From NCBI GenBank assembly GCA_949126835.1, contig OX421509.1:10622920-10686919 (forward strand): a DNA stretch of 64,000 nt. The letters are read 5' to 3'. The DNA is from Anisus vortex (Eukaryota > Mollusca > Gastropoda > Planorbidae). Numbering within the stretch: the stretch's first letter is position 1; each line of letters starts with the position of its first letter. Shown here piece by piece: positions 42,763 to 52,728 of the stretch. The position numbers and the translations under genes were made by a program. The notes beneath the pieces were generated by a model. It made no database searches. It saw nothing but the letters and a program-made list of their open reading frames with translations, and was not told the DNA's origin.

Positions 42763-44250
42763 ATGGAAGCCACAAATAATCTTACATTGAATCCAGAGAT
42801 ATTTGATCCAACCTCAGAACAGCTTAATAAAATGTCAATGATACAATTAAAAGAATAGGCTAAATCATTGGGCATTTCTATCACAGAAACTAGGCCATCA
42901 AAAACTAAATTACTTCAAGAGGTAACTGAATGTTTAAGAAAACAAGGTACACTAATTATTGAGGAAACTACTGCTAATGATAATATTAATGATGAATCAG
43001 ATGATGAATTACATTTCTCAAAACAAAGAGTAAAGCATACAACTGGTGAATTAAGTGAAGAATTGAAATTTAAACTTGAGTTAAGAAAGATGGAATTAGA
43101 GATGGAAAGAGAAAACAAGAGAATTGAGATGGAAAGAGAGAGAGAGAAAGCCAGAGAATTGAGATGGAAAGAGAAATAGCAAGAGAGAAAATAGCAAGCC
43201 AAGAAAGAATTGAGATAGCAAGGTCTCGTACGTCAAATCATTCGAATGCAAGCTCTGAAGCAGATGCAGAACTGTATAAGTTTAAGAAACATATTCCAGT
43301 TTTTGACGATAATTCGGTGGAAGAGTTCTTCATTGATTTTCGAGAGAAACGCTAAAGACTATCAATTTCCCGAGGGCAAGAAAGCTATACTTCTACGCTC
43401 AGCTCTGAACAAAGGAAAGGCACTTGATGTTGTATTAAGTCTTACTGAAGAGGAATTGTATGACTATGAACTGATCAAGAATAGAGTACTGCTAAGTTAT
43501 GCGCTAACACCTGAAAAATATAGAAAAGTGTTTCGTGAGTCTAAGAAAGAACAGGAGTAATTCCATGTTGATTTTCTAAGACAGAAAAAGAAATATTTTG
43601 AAAGATGAATTCGATCCAAAGGTGTAAACAGAGACTTTGATAAATTAGCTAATCTTATGCTAATGGAAGACTTTAACAATAACATCAGAGGTGTTGTAAG
43701 AATACATTTAGCAGACAAAGGTGTAGAACAAGTAGAAACAGCAGCAGTAATGGCAGACGAATATGATATTATCCATTCCAGCAATAAATTTACAACAGTA
43801 GATAAATCTTAATTCCAGATTCGAGATATAAAGGTAGAAAAGTAAACCATGAATCCAAATGAATCCTATTAATCAAAGAGACATCAGCAGAGCAATGAAG
43901 GTCCAACAAATTCCAAGCCAACCTGTAGCCATTGTAAACGAATTGGACATACTAAGGAAAAGTGCTGGATATTGAATGGGAACCCGAATAAAAAAAATGT
44001 TGTCTTATCGTATGTAGCAATGCCAAAACAAAGAACTCATGTACATGTAAAGAAGGATGTTAGAACTCAAACAGAGATACCTAGTGCTAATGCAGATAAC
44101 CTGACAAAACACACGTATTTAGGAAACTTGAAACCAGAAATAGTTCCTGAAATAGAGACAATGGTTTTCAATAATTCTAATTCTAATCTGAGCTCCAAGG
44201 AGTCTATATCAGATAGAACCACCATGAGTACTAAACATACCTCTTACTAA
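42763..44250 (+). pseudogene. Gag of the outer retrotransposon (degenerate)
   Basis: Starts at ATG 42763. It has an in-frame TAG at 42856-42858 and frameshifts near 43170, 43350 and 43560. Read through, the order is: a SAP-like N-terminal helix pair (MSMIQLKE ... SKTKLLQEVTECL), a charged coiled coil rich in MERE, a capsid-like block (YQFPEGKKAILLRSALNKGK), a SCAN-like helical block (YRKVFRESKK ... FDKLANLMLMEDF) and a CCHC knuckle (CSHCKRIGHTKEKC). All blocks match the intact Gag of the inner element. Protein that packages RNA in the element's particles. Confidence 0.75.
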
Positions 44251-44290
44251 AATAACTTGGATATATATCTCATCGATACCAAGCAATTGT

Positions 44291-45863
44291 TTGCCATTCA
44301 TTGAAGAAGGTACCGTGTCATCCATAATAAATGGTGTCACTAGTGAAAAAAACATCAGAATACTCCGTGATACAGGGGCTGAGGTTTCACTACTTTTAGA
44401 GAATACTGTTCCTACGTCACAACCAACATATACAGGACAGGATCTTACTATTCAATGTGTATCAAGGAAAAATGTACAAGTTCCTTTGCATCAAATACAG
44501 CTGAAGAGTGCGTACTTCACTGGAAATGTAGTTGTGGGTGTATACAAATCACTTCCGTTTAAAGGCGTTTTTTTTAATACTGGGAAATGATATTACTGGA
44601 GATGTGGTGCATTCCATATCCAAGAAAAAACATTACCTTAATAAAAGTGAGAGCTTTATCAAGCCTTTATGAATCGTCACTAGAGGTATGGCCCAACAAG
44701 AAAAGTCTGTCTAAACCATGTCAAAGTAAAAAATAGAACCAGAAATTGACCTACAGGCAACTTTCCTGGCTGACATTTTGAGTGGTCCCTCAGTCAAGAC
44801 TACTAAAAGTAATTTGTCACCTCGACAATTACTCCTATTAGAACAGAATAGAGATTCAGGAATTAAACACCTGGAGAAAAAGGTGATAACTGAACAGGAG
44901 GCAGAAACTAAAGGGAATGGATTTTTTCTAAAGGAGGGAATATTAATGCAAAAATGGAGAGATGTGAAATGTGATAATGACAATTGCAGAGAAGGAAGTC
45001 AGATTGTGGTACCAGCCATATATCGCAATGACATTTTACACATGGCTCATGACACGCCATATGCTGGTCATCTAGGAGTGAACAAGACTTACCGTCGAAT
45101 TCTTCCGTATTTCTATTGGCCTGGACTACATCGTGACGTCACAAAATACTGCAAGTCATGCAATACATGCCAGATAGTTGGTAAACCTAACCAGACTATA
45201 CCGGTAGCACATCTAAAGCCAAAACCTGCCTTTGCAGAACCATTTAGCCACCTGCTAATAGACTGTGTAGGTCCTTTGCCTAAAACAAAGACAGGACACC
45301 AGTACTTATTCACTATAATGTGCACTACCACGAGATATCCTGAAGCTATTCCGCTACGCACCATTAACGCAGATAAGATATCTGACGCACTGATTGCATT
45401 TTGTTCAAGATACGGTCTTCCAAAGACTATACAGTCAGACCAAGGATCTAACTTTACATCAAAGCTGTTTAACCAGGTCTTAAAGAAACTAGGCATCCAA
45501 CATGCAACTTCAACTGCGTACCATCCGCAAAGCCAAGGTGCCCTAGAAAGATTTCATCAGACTCTGAAAACAATGCTCCGCACATACTGTTTTGAGAACA
45601 CTGAAGACTGGGATCGCGGTATTCCATTCGCTCTTTTCGCGACTAGAGAAACTGTGCAGGAATCTCTTGGATTCAGTCCGTTCGAGTTAGTGTGTGGACA
45701 TTCAGTTCGAGGACCTCTAAAACTGTTGCAGGAAACCTTGTTAAATTCTGATGAAGAGACTGGACTCGTAGCTTATGTGGAACAATTTAGCAATAGAATA
45801 TATCATGCTTTTAATCATGTTAAAGATAATCTTTTGCAGGCTCAGAAAAGAATGAAAGGGTAC
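44291..45863 (+). pseudogene. Protease and integrase of the outer retrotransposon
   Basis: An aspartic protease with RDTGAE (Asp codon 44369-44371) is followed, after a frameshifted linker, by the integrase frame from 44778. The integrase has the HHCC zinc module (HMAHDTPYAGHLG ... YCKSCNTCQ) and the catalytic triad Asp 45261, Asp 45438 and Glu 45546, i.e. 35 residues between the second Asp and the Glu. The frame then stops because the inner element entered at 45864. Integrase lies upstream of RT. Removing the inner element and one GTAC would restore the frame into 52729. Confidence 0.8.
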
Positions 45864-46538
45864 TGTTACGTCCACAATCCCCTTGTGGCCAGAGCTGTGT
45901 AGATCTTGCTGATAATTCTCGTTAGTCCTAGGGGAGACTTTAATTATTAGTATTTATGTTTCAGTATTACACGAACTCTTCTTATAGTCCTGGGCACAAA
46001 TTCAGTATTTGTATTCCAACATTTCCTTCCTTGTATATTATGGTAGTAGATAAATCTTATAGTAATGTATTCAACACAATAGGATAGTAACTAGACAAAG
46101 AAGCTTCAGTGTAACTGTTGTTGATAGTTTATTTCAGGTGGTATGTTCAATATATACAATATATCTATTATGTACAGTTAGAATAAAATAGTGCAAACAC
46201 AAACGTTCTCAAAAGAACATATTTTGAAACTCTCTGTCTTTCAGACAAAACAAATCATTAAATACTATCCGAGTGGTGCAAGGGACAGACCCACTACCAG
46301 TAGGGGTGAAAATCATGGTAAAATTACAAAACTCATAACAAAACAATATGAACTTCCCCTATTAAATAATGAGTCGTTCCCAGACTCTGAGAATTTGAGA
46401 TCAACACAGAATCCCAGCATTACCTAGAACCTTTCGTTTTCCTACTAAACGTCCTAATATCGCGTGTAGTAAGAAAAGAGAGAGAGAGGAGAATAAACAT
46501 TGCGTGTTCCAATTCTTGGAAAAACAATATACATGACA
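45864..46538 (-). repeat. 3' LTR of the inner retrotransposon
   Basis: 675 bp, plus-strand TGTTACGTCCACAATCCCC to ATACATGACA. It ends within the integrase-RT junction of the outer element. Confidence 0.9.
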
Positions 46539-46551
46539 CGCCCCCACCCAA
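46539..46551 (-). promoter_or_regulatory. Polypurine tract of the inner retrotransposon
   Basis: The minus strand reads GGGTGGGGGCG directly before the 3' LTR, the expected place for the plus-strand primer. Confidence 0.6.
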
Positions 46552-47779
46552 TGAAAGAAATAATGTACCATAATTACCCAAGTAATACTCAACATGGTAC
46601 ATTTTTCGTACTTAACACTATCGTTTTAATAACCAACAATCAATGGAAGATTATTAGACAATTTAAGCAAACATGGCTCACTGGCACAACTAAATTATAA
46701 AAAGTGTCACTACCCAATGGTAATTGTGATTATAACGTGATGGACAAATATTTCACCGTTAGTATTAATATTAACTAATGTCTCAACAAGTACAAATAAT
46801 TCAAAAATATTCTAGTCATTCTTATTTTAACTATGTACAGTTGTGTGGATTTCCACCAAAAATTTGCAAAAAGTCTTAATCTATTTAAACAAATATAACA
46901 TTGCTGAAACTCTGTCAATTTCCAACAGTTTACTTCTAATATACAAACCAAAAGATAAGTAATACATAACTCGAATCAAACTATAGGTTACTTCCCCTTT
47001 AAATTACAGTGTCAACTTGACATTAACAGGGTTCATACCTAAGATGATGATACTTCCCCTTTTCTCAAATATGAGGAGAAAATACGCTCTAGTTACGATT
47101 ACTACAGTAATCTCAATGTTAAAATGTAATCCACTATTATGCGTTTTTGGCAAATTTGAAAGTTTAATATAAAAGATTGTTCAGGGTTGAATGAGTGCAC
47201 ACCTTTAGGTACCTTTGTTTCCCTCCATTCCCGGATATATGGAATATATAACAACCTATACAACATAGTGAATATCCACTAGTTTTTCCCATTCTATTAC
47301 CATGATATAACAATTTAGCAATAGATTTCCAATATTATCTATTAATTTATACCAATTAAGATTACATCTCTTTCTAAGATAAAAATTGTACATATTATTA
47401 TTTAGTTCCATTCATTAACTAAAATAAAACAAGATAATAAATCAACTATCTCAAAGTTTTCCCACTTAATTGCATGTGATGACAATTACTTTTATCCATC
47501 CATATCAAGTAAATACGTGCATATTATATATTTATTGCATCATGCATCAACATTTAAATGGAATTTCTTTTCCATAATCAAATGAATTTAAAATATATCA
47601 GAACATCAATATTATACATGATTATAAGAATTATTAATACTTTCAAAAGACTTGACTTCTGTATGATACAAGTATTCTATAGGTATTCCATAATCAAAAT
47701 TCAAACGAATGATAGGTTATCATGACACATTCTTAATGAATAAGTGAGATGATCTGAAAAAGAAGTATGGGTTATTCAG
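46552..47779 (-). other. 3' untranslated region of the inner retrotransposon
   Basis: About 1.2 kb, AT-rich, without open frames of note and without an env-like gene. Confidence 0.6.
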
Positions 47780-47824
47780 TCAATCATGTAGCACCCGAGA
47801 TAGATTATCAGCTATGACCTTGTC
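47780..47824 (-). pseudogene. RNase H tail left after an internal deletion
   Basis: In a frame one base off from the pol ORF the minus strand reads DKVIADNLSRVLHD then TGA. This is the ADxLSR block that ends RNase H in Ty3/gypsy elements and corresponds to DNIVADTLSRM (to 54808) in the outer element. It marks the downstream breakpoint of the deletion; upstream sequence jumps straight from the start of RT. Confidence 0.75.
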
Positions 47825-50208
47825 TCTATCTTGTCGATGATACGGGAAATGGGATACCAGTCGGTCTCTGTCAAATTACTTAATTTCCCAAAGTCTCTAT
47901 AAAACTGCAGTGTGTGGTCGGCTTTTGGTACCATCACACAGGGTGTAGACCATTTGCTATCACATTTTCCTCCTATGTCATTTTCTAACATATACTTTAC
48001 ATCTAATTTAATATGCTCAGGTCTCATGGGGTCAAATGGATGCTGTTTAATAGACCTGGCACTATCGGTTAACACTACATCGTGCTCTATGACATGTGTC
48101 CTACTGGGAACATTTGTAAACATTGACTTATTTTCATGCACCAGCTCAATAATCTTCTCCTTATCTTCTACCGGAGGATGTTCTAGCCTTGTATCTAAAC
48201 TCTTAAGGGCATCTGTATTATTAAGTTTACTTTCTGCAAACTTATATTCTATCCTAGATAAATCCGTCGGGACCCTAGCTAATGAAATCATGGGGACCTC
48301 CCGTGGTTTACTCTTTTCCCTGGAAACATAGGGCTTAAGTAAATTAATATGGCATACCCTCTGTTTTTGTCTCCGGTCAGGAGTCTTTATCAAATAATTG
48401 ACCTCGCCAAGCTTTGACTCTATCTCATAGGGTCCACTAAACTTTGCACTTAAAGGCTGATTTTGCAAAGGTAGAAACACAAGAACTTTGTCACCTGGTG
48501 CAAAAGTTCTAGCTGTAGCTTTACGGTCATAGTTCTGTCTCATACGCTCCTGCATCTGTGGAAAATGAATCTTCACATGGTTAAAAGCATGATAAAGCCT
48601 ATTTTTAAATTTATCTACATATGACAAAAGTCCAATCGGTTCACTGTCCGTTAGCCAAGTTTCATGTAGAAGTTTCAACGGACCTCTGACTGAGTGTCCA
48701 TACACAAGTTCGAATGGGCTAAACCCCAGGGATTCCTGAGTGGCCTCCCTTGCAGCGAACAGTACATAAGGCACACCCTTATCCCAGTCTTTCTCGTTTT
48801 CATAACAGTACTCTTTAAGCATCGATTTTAATGTCTGATAAAACCTTTCCAGAGCTCCCTGGCTCTCAGGATGATAGGCACTTGATAGCCTATGGCTTAT
48901 CCCTAATTGTTCCATGACTTGTTTGAAAATGTTCGAAGTAAAGTTAGTCCCCTGGTCGGACTGTACTGTCTTCGGTAGGCCATAACGTGTGAAGAAATTT
49001 GTCAGGGCGTCTACCACCTTCACTGTTGTTATGTTCCGCAACGGAATGGCTTCCGGGAAGCGAGTGGATGAACACATGACTGTGAGCAGGTATTGAAAAC
49101 CGGCTTTTGTTTTCGGCAACGGGCCCACGCAATCAATGAGTATATGACTGAATGGTTCGTCGAACGCTGGTATCGGCTGGAGTGGAGCGACAGGAATTCG
49201 TTGGTTAGGACGTCCTACCATTTGGCATACGTGGCAAGTCTTGCAGTATTGTTCGACATCTCTTCTCAGTCCTGGCCAGTAGAAGTAAGGGAGGATACGG
49301 TGGTGCGTTTTCCGGACTCCCATGTGACCAGCGAAAGGAAGATCATGCGCCATACGCAGTATATCTTGACGATAGCACTTAGGTATTACAATCTGGTGAA
49401 TACTGTCCCACTCGTTTGTAACTGAGTTGAGCGGTTTCGACTTCCTCATCAACACTTCATCTTTCATGTAGAAACATTCCGCCATTGCATCTGCAGTCTT
49501 TTCATCAACAGCTTTCATTCTGAGTTGCATTATTACTTCGTCATTAAATTGTTCTTTCACCAATTTCTGCTTTGGTGACAAAATGTTATCGTTCTCTGTT
49601 GCATCACCAGTTGTTAGTTCAGCAAAGAACGTAGCACTTAAATCGATGTCAGGTGTTTCTGTTATCACTGTTTCATTCGCATGTGTGTCTTCAGAACAGA
49701 CAAACACATCTTTCGTTGCACTACACGGCGTAGCAGGAGTCTTTACCGACTTCTTTTTCTGCATTGTTCTTGTCAGTGCACATGTTGGGCGTTCATTGGC
49801 AGGACGTAGGTTTTTGTCCTCCGCCATCTTTGTCTCCAACACTTTAACCATGGGCTCGACAGTGACTCTGCCGCCCATAATGTCATTTCCTAATATCATG
49901 GAAACGCCTTTGACGGGTAGTGCGCGCCACACTCCCACTACGATGTTACCTGTAAAAATATCCGACTCGAGTTTTATTCTGTGCAGTGGAGCTTCCACAG
50001 CCTCCATACTAGCACCTCTCAGCACAACAGACTCACCGGTACTGGTGGCATCTGTTAACGGCACACTGCCCTCCAGGATCACGCTGACAGCAGAACCCGT
50101 GTCACGTAATATCTGTATTTTCTTCTTGCTGAGTACATCGACTTCTGTCGACACTGTCCCCTCGTAGACAAAGGGTCGAAAATCGGATAGGTCGTCCTCT
50201 TCCGGGAC
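47812..50208 (-). CDS. Pol of the inner retrotransposon: protease, integrase, truncated RT
   Basis: The frame is open from the codon after the Gag TAA (50208) to a stop at 47812; numbering below starts at 50154. Protease RDTGSA lies at residues 17-22. The integrase zinc module uses His270, His277, Cys304 and Cys307; the catalytic triad is Asp341, Asp400, Glu436 (DD35E). A GPY/F module (FSGPYEIESKLGEVNYLI) lies at about 572-589. RT begins at about 675 with the KWSTPCVMVPK block and ends at residue 780 after RIIDKIE, before the first catalytic Asp and the YxDD box. So protease and integrase look whole while polymerase is absent. Frame and stop position relative to Gag suggest readthrough expression. 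Integrase upstream of RT is Gmr1-like. Confidence 0.85.
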   Translation of the reverse strand, partial: VPEEDDLSDFRPFVYEGTVSTEVDVLSKKKIQILRDTGSAVSVILEGSVPLTDATSTGESVVLRGASMEAVEAPLHRIKLESDIFTGNIVVGVWRALPVKGVSMILGNDIMGGRVTVEPMVKVLETKMAEDKNLRPANERPTCALTRTMQKKKSVKTPATPCSATKDVFVCSEDTHANETVITETPDIDLSATFFAELTTGDATENDNILSPKQKLVKEQFNDEVIMQLRMKAVDEKTADAMAECFYMKDEVLMRKSKPLNSVTNEWDSIHQIVIPKCYRQDILRMAHDLPFAGHMGVRKTHHRILPYFYWPGLRRDVEQYCKTCHVCQMVGRPNQRIPVAPLQPIPAFDEPFSHILIDCVGPLPKTKAGFQYLLTVMCSSTRFPEAIPLRNITTVKVVDALTNFFTRYGLPKTVQSDQGTNFTSNIFKQVMEQLGISHRLSSAYHPESQGALERFYQTLKSMLKEYCYENEKDWDKGVPYVLFAAREATQESLGFSPFELVYGHSVRGPLKLLHETWLTDSEPIGLLSYVDKFKNRLYHAFNHVKIHFPQMQERMRQNYDRKATARTFAPGDKVLVFLPLQNQPLSAKFSGPYEIESKLGEVNYLIKTPDRRQKQRVCHINLLKPYVSREKSKPREVPMISLARVPTDLSRIEYKFAESKLNNTDALKSLDTRLEHPPVEDKEKIIELVHENKSMFTNVPSRTHVIEHDVVLTDSARSIKQHPFDPMRPEHIKLDVKYMLENDIGGKCDSKWSTPCVMVPKADHTLQFYRDFGKLSNLTETDWYPISRIIDKIETRS

Positions 50209-51630
50209 TTAAGAAACCATCTGTTCCTCACGGCCTTCTGAAAGCATAATAGATTGAGTACAGCTATTCTCTTTTACCTTAGATAGACTGTTCTCAAAAA
50301 CCATCGACTCCACAACTATGGGCGATGCCGGCCGCATTTCTTTTGAGTTTCTTGACCCTGTGTTGCACACTTCTTCTGTCTGCTTGCTGTCTTTCTGCAC
50401 TCTGGCACAGTGTAGAATAGCACCTTGCTTCTTGGTAAGGATCCAACAATCTTTCTTCATGTGGCCCTCTTTCTTGCAATTGAAACATACCACCTTTGCT
50501 TTATTTACATCTGTCTGCTTCCTGAAATGAACTAAGTTACTATTATTATTTACACCACTGTTCTTATTATTGTTTTCACTTGTCTCTTTTGGTTTACTAG
50601 CCTCCTTGGACTCTGGTTTGTGCACTTTGGGTTTGTCAGCATAATATGGCTTTATGCTGGCGTGAATTATGGCATAGTTATCTGCCAATCTAGCAGCTTC
50701 ATGCACATCTTCAACCCCTCGGTCTGAGATGTGGGTTTTAATATCCACTCGAATACAATAATTGAATTCCTCAAACAATATTAGGTTCTTGAGTTTATCA
50801 AACTCACCTACATTCTGTGACCTTAGCCACTGTTCTAACATTTTCTCCTTTTGTCTCAAAAAGTCTACATGAGTTTGATCATATGCCTTCTTTCTGTCTC
50901 TAAATAGCTTTCTATATTTTTCTGGTGTCAGGGAATAACTTTTTAGCACCCTATCTTTGATTACTTCATAGTCATTTATTTCCTCGGGTGTTAAACTCAA
51001 CACTACGTCCAATGCTTTTCCTTTGTTGAGAGTTGACCTTAACAATAAAGCCATCTTATCATCAGGGAACTGATAATCTACAGCTATCCTCTCAAAAAGC
51101 AAAAAGAAATCTTGAACATCTTCTTCTCTGAATATAGGCAAGTGTTGCTTCATTGCGCTAATATCCATACCATTGCTGTCCCTATGATGGTCAGGTCTGT
51201 TCATGCGTGCCATCTCTATCCTTTCTCTGCTTTCAATCCTAATTCTTTCATTTTCCCTTTCAGTTTCTATCCTAATTCTTTCCAATTCCATTCTCTTCAT
51301 AGCTAATTGGAATTTTAGGTTTTCACTCAACCCTTCATCTTCATCATTGTTTGATGATCTAGATGACATATTTCTTACCTCGTCTCCGTGGGCAATTACC
51401 TCGCCCCCACTGGGAGCTACATAACCTTCATTGATATCGTTCTGTCCCACTTCAACCACACTACCAGTGTTCATGGCATTCTGCCCGTTCAAACATGTCA
51501 TAATTTCTTTGGTCAAACGATTACGATTAGGTCTTGCCTGTCCTGCCTCAATCCCAAAGGACTCAGCTAATTCTTTTAGTTCAGCAAATGACATGGCATT
51601 AAGTTCCTCACTTGATATATTCGAAGCCAT
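50209..51630 (-). CDS. Gag of the inner retrotransposon, intact
   Basis: 473 residues from ATG 51630 to TAA 50211-50209. Residues about 6-48 resemble a SAP-type helix pair (MSFAELKELAESFGIEAG). Residues 101-145 form a highly charged coiled coil (ERIRIETERENERIRIESRE). Residues about 155-235 are capsid-like (YQFPDDKMALLLRSTLNKGK). Residues about 238-320 resemble the SCAN fold (YRKLFRDRKK ... WLRSQNV ... LILFEEF ... EAARLADNY). A CCHC knuckle is at Cys382, Cys385, His390, Cys395. A Ser/Asn/Lys-rich linker precedes the knuckle. It shares every block with the broken Gag at 42763-44250 and would form the particle. Confidence 0.85.
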   Translation of the reverse strand: MASNISSEELNAMSFAELKELAESFGIEAGQARPNRNRLTKEIMTCLNGQNAMNTGSVVEVGQNDINEGYVAPSGGEVIAHGDEVRNMSSRSSNNDEDEGLSENLKFQLAMKRMELERIRIETERENERIRIESRERIEMARMNRPDHHRDSNGMDISAMKQHLPIFREEDVQDFFLLFERIAVDYQFPDDKMALLLRSTLNKGKALDVVLSLTPEEINDYEVIKDRVLKSYSLTPEKYRKLFRDRKKAYDQTHVDFLRQKEKMLEQWLRSQNVGEFDKLKNLILFEEFNYCIRVDIKTHISDRGVEDVHEAARLADNYAIIHASIKPYYADKPKVHKPESKEASKPKETSENNNKNSGVNNNSNLVHFRKQTDVNKAKVVCFNCKKEGHMKKDCWILTKKQGAILHCARVQKDSKQTEEVCNTGSRNSKEMRPASPIVVESMVFENSLSKVKENSCTQSIMLSEGREEQMVS

Positions 51631-52049
51631 AGTATAGCGTTCGAAATATTTGTTATAGTAGAGTAGTAAATATTGTATAATAAAATATAAAGTTCCAACT
51701 TACGATTTGTCCAGAAATTTGCACAATATAATATTAAACACTTCGTGGAATCTTCACACTTCCCAAGGAATAAAAACGCAAACCAGTTCTCTCCTCTTTT
51801 TAAAAAAGAATAGTTTCACAGTCCTGAAAACGAAATACAAATATGCCGCTCTCAGTACTACTAATGTCACAAAATATTTATAGGTCAGGAAAAAATATAA
51901 CTCAAATTTTCCAGACGAGATCAACAAATTTTTCCAATCCTAGATCAAGAAAAGTAGAACTCAAATCTACCGAACGAGACTACCAAATCTTGTCAATCCT
52001 AGGTCAGGAAAAGTAGAACTCAAATATACCGGGCGAGACCACCAAATTT
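51631..52049 (-). other. Leader of the inner retrotransposon
   Basis: Region between Gag start and 5' LTR. Its LTR-proximal part (from about 51880) consists of a tandem repeat described separately. Confidence 0.7.
51880..52049 (-). repeat. 59-bp tandem triplication including the primer binding site
   Basis: tcaaat-start points at 51902, 51961 and 52020 give a constant 59-bp period. Each unit carries an aggtcaggaaaagtagaact-type block and a ccgggcgagaccaccaaat-type block. The last unit abuts the LTR. On the minus strand its TGGTGGTCTCGCCCGG stands where the primer binding site must be (TGG start typical of a tRNA CCA end). The two other units hold diverged copies. Confidence 0.85.
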
Positions 52050-52724
52050 TGTTACGTCCACAATCCCCTTGTGGCCAGAGCTGTGTAGATCTTGCTGATA
52101 ATTCTCGTTAGTCCTAGGGGAGACTTTAATTATTAGTATTTATGTTTCAGTATTACACGAACTCTTCTTATAGTCCTGGGCACAAATTCAGTATTTGTAT
52201 TCCAACATTTCCTTCCTTGTATATTATGGTAGTAGATAAATCTTATAGTAATGTATTCAACACAATAGGATAGTAACTTGACAAAGAAGCTTCAGTGTAA
52301 CTGTTGTTGATAGTTTATTTCAGGTGGTATGTTCAATATATACAATATATCTATTATGTACAGTTAGAATAAAATAGTGCAAACACAAACGTTCTCAAAA
52401 GAACATATTTTGAAACTCTCTGTCTTTCAGACAAAACAAATCATTAAATACTATCCGAGTGGTGCAAGGGACAGACCCACTACCAGTAGGGGTGAAAATC
52501 ATGGTAACATTACAAAACTCATAACAAAACGATATGAACTTCCCCTATTAAATAATGAGTCGTTCCCAGACTCTGAGAATTTGAGATCAACACAGAATCC
52601 CAGCATTACCTAGAACCTTTCGTTTTCCTACTAAACGTCCTAATATCGCGTGTAGTAAGAAAAGAGAGAGAGAGGAGAATAAACATTGCGTGTTCCAATT
52701 CTTGGAAAAACAATATACATGACA
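52050..52724 (-). repeat. 5' LTR of the inner retrotransposon
   Basis: 675 bp, nearly identical to 45864-46538; differences seen at ctaga/cttga, gtaaaat/gtaacat and aacaata/aacgata. Confidence 0.9.
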
Positions 52725-52728
52725 GTAC

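Larger units (their letters stand above)
45864..52724 (-). mobile_element. Inner LTR retrotransposon, young but lacking RT and RNase H
   Basis: LTRs at 45864-46538 and 52050-52724 are both 675 bp and differ at about three positions by my reading. The target duplication is GTAC (45860-45863 and 52725-52728). Coding is on the minus strand: intact Gag (51630-50209), then protease, integrase and the first part of RT (50208-47812). The RT palm and almost all RNase H are deleted, leaving a short RNase H tail at 47824-47780. It is a close relative of the element it landed in. Low LTR divergence with no RT core implies it was copied with enzymes supplied in trans. Confidence 0.9.

Noticed and set aside
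49583..50167. 194-residue plus-strand frame
   Set aside because: It is the antisense of the inner element's protease region.
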